Shown: positions 18,588-29,943 of the stretch, in pieces
Layout: every line of letters starts with the position of its first letter
How positions within the stretch are numbered: position 1 is the first letter of the stretch
Origin: Cellulomonas humilata
GTDB taxonomy: Bacteria > Actinomycetota > Actinomycetes > Actinomycetales > Cellulomonadaceae
Direction of reading: 5' to 3'
Assembly: GCF_013359775.1 (NCBI RefSeq)
Contig: NZ_JABMCI010000056.1
Span: 1 to 64,000 of the forward strand
DNA: 64,000 nt
Position numbers and translations under genes: made by a program
Notes under the pieces: generated by a model
The model's database searches: none
Told to the model about the DNA's origin: nothing
The model's input: only the letters and a program-made list of their open reading frames with translations

Positions 18588-19180
18588 GAGGCCGAGGGGC
18601 TCGGCTCCGGCGTCGGCTCTGTGGACCCCTCGTCGGCCGCCGGAGCCTGGGGTGCGACCAGCCACGGGACCGCGACGGGCGCGGCCACCTGGTTGCCGTC
18701 CTGCAGCGAGCCGAACCGCGGGTTGACCTCCACGTCGAGCTCCCGCAGCCGCGTGTCGATCTCCTGGCCGATGCCCTCGGTCTCGGGGAGGCCCTGAAGG
18801 TTGGTGTAGGCGATCGAGTAGCGGGCGAGGGCCAGGGACGGGTCCGTGAACGTGGCGGTGGCGCCCTGCACCTTCTGCTGGACCACCTGGGCGAGCAGGG
18901 CCTCGGCGTCCTCGTCGGAGACCCCGACACCCTTCTCGGCCGCGAGCTCCACGACAGTCGGCTCCTGCACGAGGACCGCGAGGACGTTGGTGGTCGTCAC
19001 GCCCTCGAACCACGGCTCCAGCTCGTCGAGCGCGGCGCGCACGTCCGCGGTGGGGATCGCCGTGCCGTCGACCACAGCGGCGGCCCCGGGCTGCCCGGCG
19101 CACCCCGCCAGACCGGCCGTCGTCGTGAGCGCGACAAGCACACCCGCTGCCCGCGCTCCCGCACGCCACTGCACCGCCAC
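18584..19180 (-). CDS. SurA N-terminal-like lipoprotein
   Basis: A 198-residue exported lipoprotein. The GTG start at 19180 is chosen for the perfect AGGAGG six bases upstream; it gives a signal peptide AGVLVALTTTAGLAGC with a clear lipobox. The mature part resembles the N-terminal helical domain of SurA/PrsA foldases (VVDGTAIPTADVRAAL near the start, LVQEPTVVELAAEKGVGVSD), without a parvulin PPIase domain, and ends in a Pro/Ser/Glu tail. In mycobacteria a lipoprotein (LpqU) also sits by mazG. Role: probably envelope protein folding (inference). Confidence 0.78.
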   Translation of the reverse strand: MAVQWRAGARAAGVLVALTTTAGLAGCAGQPGAAAVVDGTAIPTADVRAALDELEPWFEGVTTTNVLAVLVQEPTVVELAAEKGVGVSDEDAEALLAQVVQQKVQGATATFTDPSLALARYSIAYTNLQGLPETEGIGQEIDTRLRELDVEVNPRFGSLQDGNQVAAPVAVPWLVAPQAPAADEGSTEPTPEPSPSAS

Positions 19181-19368
19181 CTGAGACCTCCTGCGTCGTC
19201 GCTCGTCGATCGGGGTCATCGTAGGGCCCCCAGCCAGGTGCGGGCGCGAACGGGTGAAACGCACCCGTACGTCACCCGCGGACCTCGATCGGGCGCGGGG
19301 AGCGCAGGTACGATCCGTCCCATTCGCGGCTTTTCCACCAGCTGCCGCGGCATCCGGGGAGGTCACGC

Positions 19369-20529
19369 GTGACGAGTGCACCGTCGACCGCCTCGAGCCT
19401 CGGGGTCTCCCGGCACGGCCGCTACGAGCACATCGACGCGCTGCGTGCCGTGGCCGTCCTGCTCGTCGTGGTGGCGCACGCCGGCCTGGGTGCCGTGGTG
19501 CCCGGCGGCAGCGGCGTGACGATCTTCTTCGCCATCTCCGGCTTCATCATCACCCACATCCTGCTGGTCGAGCGGGAGCGCACCGGCCGGTTCTCGCTCT
19601 CCGACTTCTACCTGCGACGCCTCCTGAAGCTGGCACCGCCGTTCCTGCTGATCATCGCCATCCCGACGCTGATCTACGCCCTGTGGCGGCCCATCGACTG
19701 GGGTGCGTTCGGGTCGCAGGTGTTCTTCGCGTTCAACTGGGTCTACATGCAGGGGCCGGCGCTGGTGCTGCCCGGCTCGGCGGTGGTGTGGAGCCTCGCG
19801 ATCGAGGAGCAGTTCTACATCGCGTTCGCCCTGATCTGGCTCTGCGCGGGCCTGCTCCGGCGCCGGCTCGTCTTCCTCACGGCCATCGCGCTCACCACGG
19901 TCGTCGGCGCGCTGGTGCTCCGCCTCGTCATCGTCGCCGGCACCACCCCCGAGCTCGCCCACCGCCGCATCTACTACGGCACCGACACTCGGGTCGACGG
20001 CATCGCGTGCGGCATCCTCGCCGCCGTCGTCTTCGCGCTCCTGCGCCAGCAGCAGGTGGGCCCGCGACTGCGCGCGGCGATCGGGAGCACCTGGGTCCCC
20101 GTGGCCGCCGCGGTCCTCTACCTCGCCTCGCTCACCATCCGGGACCCGTGGTTCCGGGAGACGTTCCGGTACACGTTCCAGGCCGTCGCCACCGCGGCCG
20201 TCATCCTGTACGGCCTCGAGCGCCAGGACGGGCGGTTCCGGCAGGTGTTCGGTGCGGTCGTCGGCGCGCGGCCGGTGCAGATCATCGGGCTGGCCAGCTA
20301 CAGCATCTACCTCGTGCACCTGGTGGCCGGGCACGCGCTGCGTCCGCTGACGCAGGGGTGGCCGTTCCCGGCGCGCTTCGTGCTCACGGCGTCGGTCGGG
20401 GTGGCGCTCGGCGTCGCGGTCTGGCACTTCCTGGAGCGCCCCGTCGAGGCGTACAAGGCCGCGCTGATGGCCCGCCGTCGCCGGGCCCGAGCGCCGGAGC
20501 CGGCCGGCGAGCCGGTGCACGCCGCCTGA
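19369..20529 (+). CDS. Acyltransferase family 3 membrane protein
   Basis: A 386-residue integral membrane acyltransferase (OafA/NodX type) with about ten hydrophobic segments. The family signature RYEHIDALRAVAVLLVVVAH with catalytic His is at the N-terminus, followed by FFAISGFIITHILL and the arginine-containing FYLRRLLKLAP. Members O-acylate surface polysaccharides or lipids. GTG at 19369 has GGGGAGG upstream. It is convergent with mfd, with only seven bases between the stops, and could decorate the glycans made by the locus beyond mfd (inference). Confidence 0.9.
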   Translation: MTSAPSTASSLGVSRHGRYEHIDALRAVAVLLVVVAHAGLGAVVPGGSGVTIFFAISGFIITHILLVERERTGRFSLSDFYLRRLLKLAPPFLLIIAIPTLIYALWRPIDWGAFGSQVFFAFNWVYMQGPALVLPGSAVVWSLAIEEQFYIAFALIWLCAGLLRRRLVFLTAIALTTVVGALVLRLVIVAGTTPELAHRRIYYGTDTRVDGIACGILAAVVFALLRQQQVGPRLRAAIGSTWVPVAAAVLYLASLTIRDPWFRETFRYTFQAVATAAVILYGLERQDGRFRQVFGAVVGARPVQIIGLASYSIYLVHLVAGHALRPLTQGWPFPARFVLTASVGVALGVAVWHFLERPVEAYKAALMARRRRARAPEPAGEPVHAA

Positions 20530-20536
20530 GCCGCTC

Positions 20537-24229
<3,693 letters not shown>

Positions 24230-24269
24230 GCGCGGGCACGCCTGCGCACAGTCACAGGCAGCGCGAACG

Positions 24270-24294
24270 CCCCGATTCCTCAGAGGAGCCGGGG
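24270..24294 (-). terminator. Hairpin between cytidylyltransferase gene and mfd
   Basis: CCCCG (24270-24274) pairs with CGGGG (24290-24294) and TCC with GGA inside, after the stop of the gene ending at 24345 and before mfd on the minus strand. A weak terminator or mfd leader structure. Confidence 0.4.
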
Positions 24295-24344
24295 TGCGCG
24301 AGAAGTCTACGTCGCAGGTCCGACACCCACCGGTGCCGGAACCG

Positions 24345-24788
24345 TCAGACGGCTGCTGCCTCCGGCTCGCGACCCTCGAGGAGCTCGAGCGCCCGGCGCA
24401 GCTGCGTGGAGGACGTGTGCACGGTGTACGGGAAGTAGACGACGCGGACGCCGACCTCGGCCATGGACGCCTCGAGCGCCGCGCCCTGCGGGGTCCCCCG
24501 CCAGTCGTCGCCCTTGAAGATGACGTCGAACCGGACGTGGTCCCAGGCCTCGCGCTTGGAGCCCCAGACCTCCGCGACCGCCTCGTCGACGATCGAGAGC
24601 GCGGACACGACCTCGAGCCGCTCGGCCAGCGGGACCACGGGGTACTTTCCCTTGACCCGCGCGGCGTTCTCGTCGGAGACGACGCCGGCGATCAGGCGGT
24701 CGCAGTGCTGGCGGGCGTGCCGCAGGATGTTGAGGTGGCCCACGTGGAAGAGGTCGTAGACCCCGGGCGCATAACCGACGACCGTCAT
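24345..24788 (-). CDS. Cytidylyltransferase-like protein (TagD/glycerol-3-phosphate type)
   Basis: A 147-residue nucleotidyltransferase of the HxGH superfamily: GYAPGVYDLFHVGHLNILRH at the N-terminus holds the HVGH motif, FDVIFKGDDWRG and HTSSTQLRRALE correspond to the later substrate and CTP-binding motifs. Relatives make CDP-glycerol, CDP-ethanolamine or similar. Length is slightly above TagD (about 130). It is divergent from the plus-strand glycan operon, and a CDP-alcohol phosphatidyltransferase lies at 29168, so a CDP-activated alcohol may enter the surface polymer (inference); the substrate cannot be read from sequence. Confidence 0.85.
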   Translation of the reverse strand: MTVVGYAPGVYDLFHVGHLNILRHARQHCDRLIAGVVSDENAARVKGKYPVVPLAERLEVVSALSIVDEAVAEVWGSKREAWDHVRFDVIFKGDDWRGTPQGAALEASMAEVGVRVVYFPYTVHTSSTQLRRALELLEGREPEAAAV

Positions 24789-24822
24789 GTGCGTCCTCTC
24801 GCTCGACCCGACCGTGGTGCCG

Positions 24823-24851
24823 AGTCTAGGAAGTGACGTCCGAATTGTCCG
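24823..24851 (-). promoter_or_regulatory. Candidate promoter of the cytidylyltransferase gene
   Basis: On the minus strand, CGGACA (24851-24846), a 17-base spacer and TAGACT (24828-24823) match the actinobacterial -10 consensus TAGRNT and four of six -35 bases. The ATG is 35 bases downstream. The rest of the 243-base divergent gap (24789-25031) holds an AT-richer patch and a TACTTT box at 24955-24960 facing the plus-strand operon. Confidence 0.5.
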
Positions 24852-25031
24852 CCCTTCTCCCCAAAAGTCACCCGCACGCCCGGCACCACCCGTTCGGGTA
24901 CCGCTGAGCGGGCGAAATCTGCCGAGGGGTGCTAGTCGGATGTCCGCATTGGGGTACTTTCGACGTGCTTCCCCCGTCGGCGCCCCCGGGCGTTCGCGTC
25001 CCGTACACCCCGAGGTCAGGAGGATCAGCCG

Positions 25032-26165
25032 ATGACGAGAACGGTGCGGATCCTCGGCACGCACGGCGTCCCGGCTGCCTACGGCGGCTTCGAGACCGCC
25101 GCCGAGAACGTCGCGCGCCACCTCGTCGACAACGGGTGGCGCGTCGTCGTCTACTGCCAGGAGCAGGGGTCCGGGCCGGTGCGCTACGACTCGTGGGAGG
25201 GCATCGAACGGGTGACGATCCCCGAGCCCCGCGACGGCTGGCTGGGCACGTCCCGGTTCGACCTCAAGGTGATCCGGCACGCGGGCCGGCACGGGGACCT
25301 GTGCCTCACGTTCGGCTACAACACGGCGGTCCTGAACACCTGGCACAAGCTCAAGCGCATCCCCACGGTGATCAACATGGACGGGATCGAGTGGTCCCGC
25401 GCCCGCTGGGGCCCCGTCCGGCAGGCGATCCTGTGGACCAACGAGCGGATCGGGTGCGTGATCGGCGACGCCCTGATCGCCGACCACCCGGAGATCGCCG
25501 TCTACCTGAGCAAGCACGCCAAGGAGCGCAAGATCGCCACGATCACCTACGGCGCCCCGACGGTGGAGTCCGCCCCCACCGCCCCCGTCACGGACCGCGG
25601 CCTCGAGCCCGGTCGCTACCTGACGCTCATCGCGCGCCCGATCCCGGAGAACTCCGTCGTCGAGCTGCTCACCGCCTTCTCCCGCCGGCCCCGCGGCGTG
25701 CGCCTCGCGGTGCTGGGCGACGTCGGCCACGACGACCCGTACCACCAGGCCATCCGCGCCGCGGCGGGCGACGAGGTCGACCTGCTCGGGCCGGTGTACG
25801 ACCCGCAGACCGTGACCGCGCTGCGCTTCCACAGCGCCGCCTACCTGCACGGTCACACGGTCGGCGGCACCAACCCGTCGCTGGTCGAGGCGCTGGGCGC
25901 CGGCAACGCGGTGCTCGCCCACGACAACGAGTACAACCGGTGGACCGCCGGCGACGCGGCACTGTTCTTCTCCACGGTGGACGACGCCGACGCGGCCCTG
26001 ACCCGGCTGCTCGAGGACGACGCGCTGCGGACCGAGCTCGGTGAGAACGCTCGCAAGCGGCACGCGGCGGAGTTCACCTGGGCGCACGTCGCCGGGCAGT
26101 ACGAGGAGCTGCTGGAGCGGCACCTGCCGGTCGGCGCCGGGGTGCAGCAGGGGGTGGCCGCGTGA
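25032..26165 (+). CDS. Glycosyltransferase, DUF1972/GT4 (rhamnosyltransferase-like)
   Basis: A 377-residue GT-B glycosyltransferase. The N-terminal domain begins RILGTHGVPAAYGGFETAAE, the DUF1972 signature found in rhamnosyltransferases of surface polysaccharide clusters, and the second domain carries the GT4 donor region TVGGTNPSLVEALGAGNAV with the conserved Glu. It should transfer a sugar from a nucleotide donor to a lipid-linked glycan in the cytoplasm. ATG follows AGGAGGATCAGCCG. The stop overlaps the next gene's GTG (GTGA), starting a tightly coupled four-gene operon. Confidence 0.9.
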   Translation: MTRTVRILGTHGVPAAYGGFETAAENVARHLVDNGWRVVVYCQEQGSGPVRYDSWEGIERVTIPEPRDGWLGTSRFDLKVIRHAGRHGDLCLTFGYNTAVLNTWHKLKRIPTVINMDGIEWSRARWGPVRQAILWTNERIGCVIGDALIADHPEIAVYLSKHAKERKIATITYGAPTVESAPTAPVTDRGLEPGRYLTLIARPIPENSVVELLTAFSRRPRGVRLAVLGDVGHDDPYHQAIRAAAGDEVDLLGPVYDPQTVTALRFHSAAYLHGHTVGGTNPSLVEALGAGNAVLAHDNEYNRWTAGDAALFFSTVDDADAALTRLLEDDALRTELGENARKRHAAEFTWAHVAGQYEELLERHLPVGAGVQQGVAA

Positions 26166-27271
26166 TCCGCGTCGGCATCGTCGGCCTCGGCAAGATGGGC
26201 CTGTCCCACCTGGCCATGTTCAACGCGCACCCGGACGTGACGGTCGCCGGGGTCTGCGACACGTCCTCCTACGTGCTCTCCGTGCTCGGCAAGAACACGG
26301 GCCTGACCACGTACACCGACTACGACACCATGCTCGAGAAGGCCAAGCTCGACGCGGTCGTCATCTGCACCCCGTCGGTCATGCACGGCGCGCAGGTGTC
26401 CGCCGCGCTGGACCGCGGACTGCACGTCTTCTGCGAGAAGCCGTTCTGCCTGGACCCGGCCGAGTCGGACGCGCTGGCGCAGCGTGCCGAGAAGCTGGGC
26501 CTGGTGACGCAGGTGGGCTACCACTACCGGTTCGTCGGCGCGTTCGAGGAGGTCCGCCGCCTGCTCGACGCGGGCGCCATCGGGACGGTCACGCACGTGC
26601 TGGCCGAGGCGTACGGACCGGTCGTGCTCAAGCCCAAGGGCGGCACCTGGCGCAGCCAGCGGACCGAGGGCGGCGGCTGCCTGTACGACTACGCGGCCCA
26701 CCCGCTCAACCTGCTGACCTGGTACTTCGGGGTGCCGACGGGCGTCAGCGGCTCGGTGCTCGGGCGTGTCTTCTCGCAGGAGACCGACGACGAGGTCACC
26801 TCGACGCTGCACCTGCCAGGCGGTGCCACGGCGAGCCTGAGCGTGAGCTGGAGCGACGACTCGCAACGCAAGATGACCACCAAGCTCACCCTGTGGGGCA
26901 CGCACGGCAGGATCTTCGTCGACCGCCAGGAGGTGCAGGTGTACCTGCGCGACACGGCCGAGGTACCCCCGGGGTACGAGCAGGGCTGGAACGTCCGGTA
27001 CACCACCGACCTCACCGAACCCGTGTGGTTCTACGTGCGCGGCGAGGAGTACAGCAGCCAGGTCGACGCGTTCGTGCAGCGCGTGGTCACCGGCACCACC
27101 AAGGGCGAGAACACGTTCCGGTCGGCCGCGGACACCGACCTGGTGATCGCGGCGATCGTGGCCGACGCCGAGAAGGCGCCGACCCCGGTCGGCGGCGCGC
27201 ACCCGGCGGTCCGCAAGGCCCCGGCGCCCCCCGCCCGCACGGGCCTCCGTCGACTCCTCCCGCAGCGGTGA
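26162..27271 (+). CDS. Gfo/Idh/MocA family oxidoreductase
   Basis: A 369-residue NAD(P)-dependent dehydrogenase. Rossmann motif VGIVGLGKMGLSHLAMF starts at residue 4, the family EKP motif is in HVFCEKPFCLDPAE (about 95) and VTQVGYHYRFVGAFEEVR follows. Members oxidise or reduce sugars, nucleotide sugars or inositol. Its place between a GT4 enzyme and an unrecognised protein, with four-base overlaps on both sides, points to production of an unusual sugar for the glycan (inference). The C-terminus ends in a Pro/Ala/Arg-rich tail. Confidence 0.9.
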   Translation: MIRVGIVGLGKMGLSHLAMFNAHPDVTVAGVCDTSSYVLSVLGKNTGLTTYTDYDTMLEKAKLDAVVICTPSVMHGAQVSAALDRGLHVFCEKPFCLDPAESDALAQRAEKLGLVTQVGYHYRFVGAFEEVRRLLDAGAIGTVTHVLAEAYGPVVLKPKGGTWRSQRTEGGGCLYDYAAHPLNLLTWYFGVPTGVSGSVLGRVFSQETDDEVTSTLHLPGGATASLSVSWSDDSQRKMTTKLTLWGTHGRIFVDRQEVQVYLRDTAEVPPGYEQGWNVRYTTDLTEPVWFYVRGEEYSSQVDAFVQRVVTGTTKGENTFRSAADTDLVIAAIVADAEKAPTPVGGAHPAVRKAPAPPARTGLRRLLPQR

Positions 27272-28146
27272 CCGCCATGGACCAGCTGCTGTTCGGCGAC
27301 AACCAGTTCTTCGGCGTGAACCACATGTCCGAGGAGAAGGCGCGCGCCCAGGAGATCAAGTTCCAGGACCTCTCGGCGATCATGGGCGTCCTGGACGCCG
27401 CGTTCGACGAGGGCGTCACCACGTTCATGTGCACCACGCACGACCGGGTCGCACAGATCGCGGACCTGGTCCGCGCGGACCCGGCGCGCGCGGCGGCGTC
27501 GACCTTCTACCCGTGCATGCCGTACGCCCACAAGTACGCCAACGCGATGGCCGAGGACGGGATGCTCGGCGCCGTCCGCCGCTTCCTGCCCGACGAGGGG
27601 TTCCTCGACTCGGCGATGCGCGGTGGCCGGGCGCTGGCCCGCAAGGACGTCGAGAGCCTGATCACCCTGCTGGTCGACGCCGAGATGACCATGTTCCGCG
27701 GCCTGTCGACCCCGGTGATCTTCCTCCAGAACGTGGTCGTGGACCTGCTGCTGGGCCTCGGGTTCGACGACGCGTTCGCGATCTTCGCCAACCACGTCCG
27801 CAAGCGCTACGACGCGGAGCCGGGGTTCATCACGATGAACCTGCCGATGCTGCTGGACGCCCTCGAGCGCGTGGGCGTGCAGAACCCGATCGTCTGCTCC
27901 AGCATCAACAAGCTCGGCTTCCGGATGTCCGGGGGCATCGCCGAGTACGAGCGCGTGCTCAAGGAGAAGACGTTCCGGCCGGTCGCCATGTCGGTGCTCG
28001 CCTCCGGGGCCATCCCGCCGCGCGAGGCGCTCGAGTGGGTGTGCGGGCTGCCGAACGTCGAGTCGATCGTGTTCGGCGCGTCGAGCCGGGCGAACATCCG
28101 CTCCACGCGCCAGATCGTCGACGAGCTCTGGGCCGACCGGGGCTGA
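27268..28146 (+). CDS. Uncharacterised polysaccharide-locus protein
   Basis: A 292-residue soluble protein not confidently recognised. It begins (from ATG 27277) MDQLLFGDNQFFGVNHMSEE, contains long amphipathic helices and ends ESIVFGASSRANIRSTRQIV. The alternation of helices with short strands (TTFMCTT, PVIFLQNVV, NPIVCSSINK, AMSVLASGAI, SIVFGAS) resembles a TIM-barrel of the aldo/keto-reductase type, with a cofactor-like SIVFGASS loop near the C-terminus; this is only a structural guess. GTG at 27268 overlaps the upstream stop. It probably works with the adjacent Gfo/Idh/MocA enzyme. Confidence 0.75.
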   Translation: MTAMDQLLFGDNQFFGVNHMSEEKARAQEIKFQDLSAIMGVLDAAFDEGVTTFMCTTHDRVAQIADLVRADPARAAASTFYPCMPYAHKYANAMAEDGMLGAVRRFLPDEGFLDSAMRGGRALARKDVESLITLLVDAEMTMFRGLSTPVIFLQNVVVDLLLGLGFDDAFAIFANHVRKRYDAEPGFITMNLPMLLDALERVGVQNPIVCSSINKLGFRMSGGIAEYERVLKEKTFRPVAMSVLASGAIPPREALEWVCGLPNVESIVFGASSRANIRSTRQIVDELWADRG

Positions 28147-28147
28147 C

Positions 28148-29194
28148 GTGCGCGTCCTCGTCGACGGCTACTGGTGGGCCGACGGCCCGATCTCCAACCG
28201 GCAGGTCCAGCGGGAGATCATCCGGCACTGGGTGGACCTGTTCGACGACGAGCTCACGATGGTGGTGCCCCACAAGGCGCTGGCCGGCATCGACGCTCCC
28301 CCGGGCGTGACCTGCGTCGGCACGCGGCTCTGGCCGCACGGGATCGCGTCGATCGTCGACTACCCCCGGATCGCACGCCGGGTGGGTGCGGACGTCGCGG
28401 TGGTGCACAACTTCACGCCCTGGACGGGCCGCAGCGCGGTGTTCGTGCACGACGTGATGTTCCAGACCAACCCGGAGTGGTTCACGCTCCCGGAGCGCGC
28501 CTACCTCGCGCTCGTGCCCTGGACGCTGGGCCGGGCGGACGTCGTCGCGACGAGCTCGCAGCACGAGGCCGAGCGGATCGCCGCGCACAACCGCGGCATC
28601 GCCCCGGTGGTCCCGATCGGCCTGGCGGTCGGCACCGAGCTCGCGTCGGCCACCCCGACGAGGCCCGCGGGCGTCGATGTCGACGAGTACGTGCTGAGCG
28701 TCGGCCGGCTGAACGTGCGCAAGAACCTCGGGCGGCTGTTCACCGCGGCGGCCCGGTCCGGGGCGATCACCCCCACGCGCCCGCTGCTGGTGGTCGGCGA
28801 GCCCGAGGGCGCCCGCGCCGACCTGGGCCCGGACGTGCGCGACGCCGTGACGTCCGGCGCCATCCGGTTCCTCGGCCGGGTCGACGACGGTGAGCTCGCC
28901 TGGCTGTACGGGCACGCGGCGCTGTTCGTGTACCTGTCCCTGGACGAGGGCTTCGGGCTCCCCCCGGTCGAGGCGCTCAGCTTCGGCTCCCCCGTGCTGG
29001 CCGCGGACATCCCCGTGATGCGCGAGAACCTCGGGCCGAGCGCCGCCTACGTGGACCCGTACGACGTGGACGCGATCGCGGCCGCACTCCAGGCACCACC
29101 GGTCACCCCGGCGTTCGTCGCGCCGGACTGGGCCGACGTCACGCGCCGGCTGCGTGCCGCCGTGGTGTCAGCCCTTGCTCCGCAGCTCGCGTGA
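28148..29194 (+). CDS. Glycosyltransferase family 4
   Basis: A 348-residue GT-B enzyme. The C-terminal donor domain shows YVLSVGRLNVRKNLGRLF, then FLGRVDDGELAWLYGHAALF and the EX7E-type motif DEGFGLPPVEALSFGSPVL. The N-terminal acceptor domain begins RVLVDGYWWADGPISNRQVQ. GTG at 28148 is two bases after the previous stop. It is the last gene of the plus-strand operon and its final 27 bases overlap the convergent CDP-alcohol transferase gene. Confidence 0.9.
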   Translation: MRVLVDGYWWADGPISNRQVQREIIRHWVDLFDDELTMVVPHKALAGIDAPPGVTCVGTRLWPHGIASIVDYPRIARRVGADVAVVHNFTPWTGRSAVFVHDVMFQTNPEWFTLPERAYLALVPWTLGRADVVATSSQHEAERIAAHNRGIAPVVPIGLAVGTELASATPTRPAGVDVDEYVLSVGRLNVRKNLGRLFTAAARSGAITPTRPLLVVGEPEGARADLGPDVRDAVTSGAIRFLGRVDDGELAWLYGHAALFVYLSLDEGFGLPPVEALSFGSPVLAADIPVMRENLGPSAAYVDPYDVDAIAAALQAPPVTPAFVAPDWADVTRRLRAAVVSALAPQLA

Positions 29195-29932
29195 CCAGCG
29201 GCGCAGACCGACCGCCAGGAACGCCACGTTGGCCAGCAGGAACAGGGCGTACACCGGCGCGAACACCGCGGGCAGGCCGAGGAGCAGGAAGGCCACGCAC
29301 AGCAGCCCGTAGTCGTTGGGCAAGGTCATCAGCGAGGCCATGACGGGCGCCTTCTGCGCGATCGCCTCGGCGGACGTCGACGTCGGCTTGCCCCCGTACA
29401 GCCGGCGCAGCTGGTCGGTCAGGGTCATCGCGAAGAAGAAGACGGTGGACACGATCGCGAAGAGCAGCGGGACCAGCAGCAGCGAGTCGCCGTCCCACGG
29501 GCCCACCTGCTCGCCCTCGAACCGGAACCAGGCGACCAGGACCGCCAGGTGCACCGACACGTTCTTGGCGGAGTCGACCACGTGGTCCAGCCACTCGCCC
29601 CGCGGCGAGCCGCCCCCGCGCAGCCGCGCCAGCTGCCCGTCGGCCGAGTCGAACGCGTAGCCGAGCACCAGGGCGAGCGAGACGACGACACCGACCCAGA
29701 GCGCCGGGGGGACGGTCACCAGGAACCCGAGGCCGACGAGCGTCAGGCACGCGCTGATGCCGGTCACCTGGTCCGGCGTCAGCCCGCGCAGGTACGCGGC
29801 CGCCGCGATCCGTCGCCCGAGCGGGCGGTTGACCCACCGCGAGTAGGCGGGCGCGTTGCGCGATGCCTTCTGCGCCGCCGCCAGTCGGGCGACGATCTCG
29901 CGATAGCTCGGTGCAGCTGTCACGTCGTTCAC
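29168..29932 (-). CDS. CDP-alcohol phosphatidyltransferase family protein
   Basis: A 254-residue membrane enzyme with about six hydrophobic segments. The complete catalytic motif is visible in DSADGQLARLRGGG followed by GEWLDHVVDS (D-x2-DG-x2-AR-x8-G-x3-D-x3-D). Members join a CDP-linked lipid or polyol to an alcohol, releasing CMP. The start is GTG at 29932 with AGGGGGT upstream, 11 bases past the stop of the giant protein gene before it, so it is last in that operon. Product unknown; not the standard PgsA or Pis form by context. Confidence 0.88.
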   Translation of the reverse strand: MNDVTAAPSYREIVARLAAAQKASRNAPAYSRWVNRPLGRRIAAAAYLRGLTPDQVTGISACLTLVGLGFLVTVPPALWVGVVVSLALVLGYAFDSADGQLARLRGGGSPRGEWLDHVVDSAKNVSVHLAVLVAWFRFEGEQVGPWDGDSLLLVPLLFAIVSTVFFFAMTLTDQLRRLYGGKPTSTSAEAIAQKAPVMASLMTLPNDYGLLCVAFLLLGLPAVFAPVYALFLLANVAFLAVGLRRWSRELRSKG

Positions 29933-29943
29933 TTGACCCCCTG

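Noticed and set aside
24912..24921. GCGAAATCTG shared between the regions upstream of 25032 and around 43118-43127
   Set aside because: Only ten bases, differently spaced and oriented relative to the genes; it can be chance.
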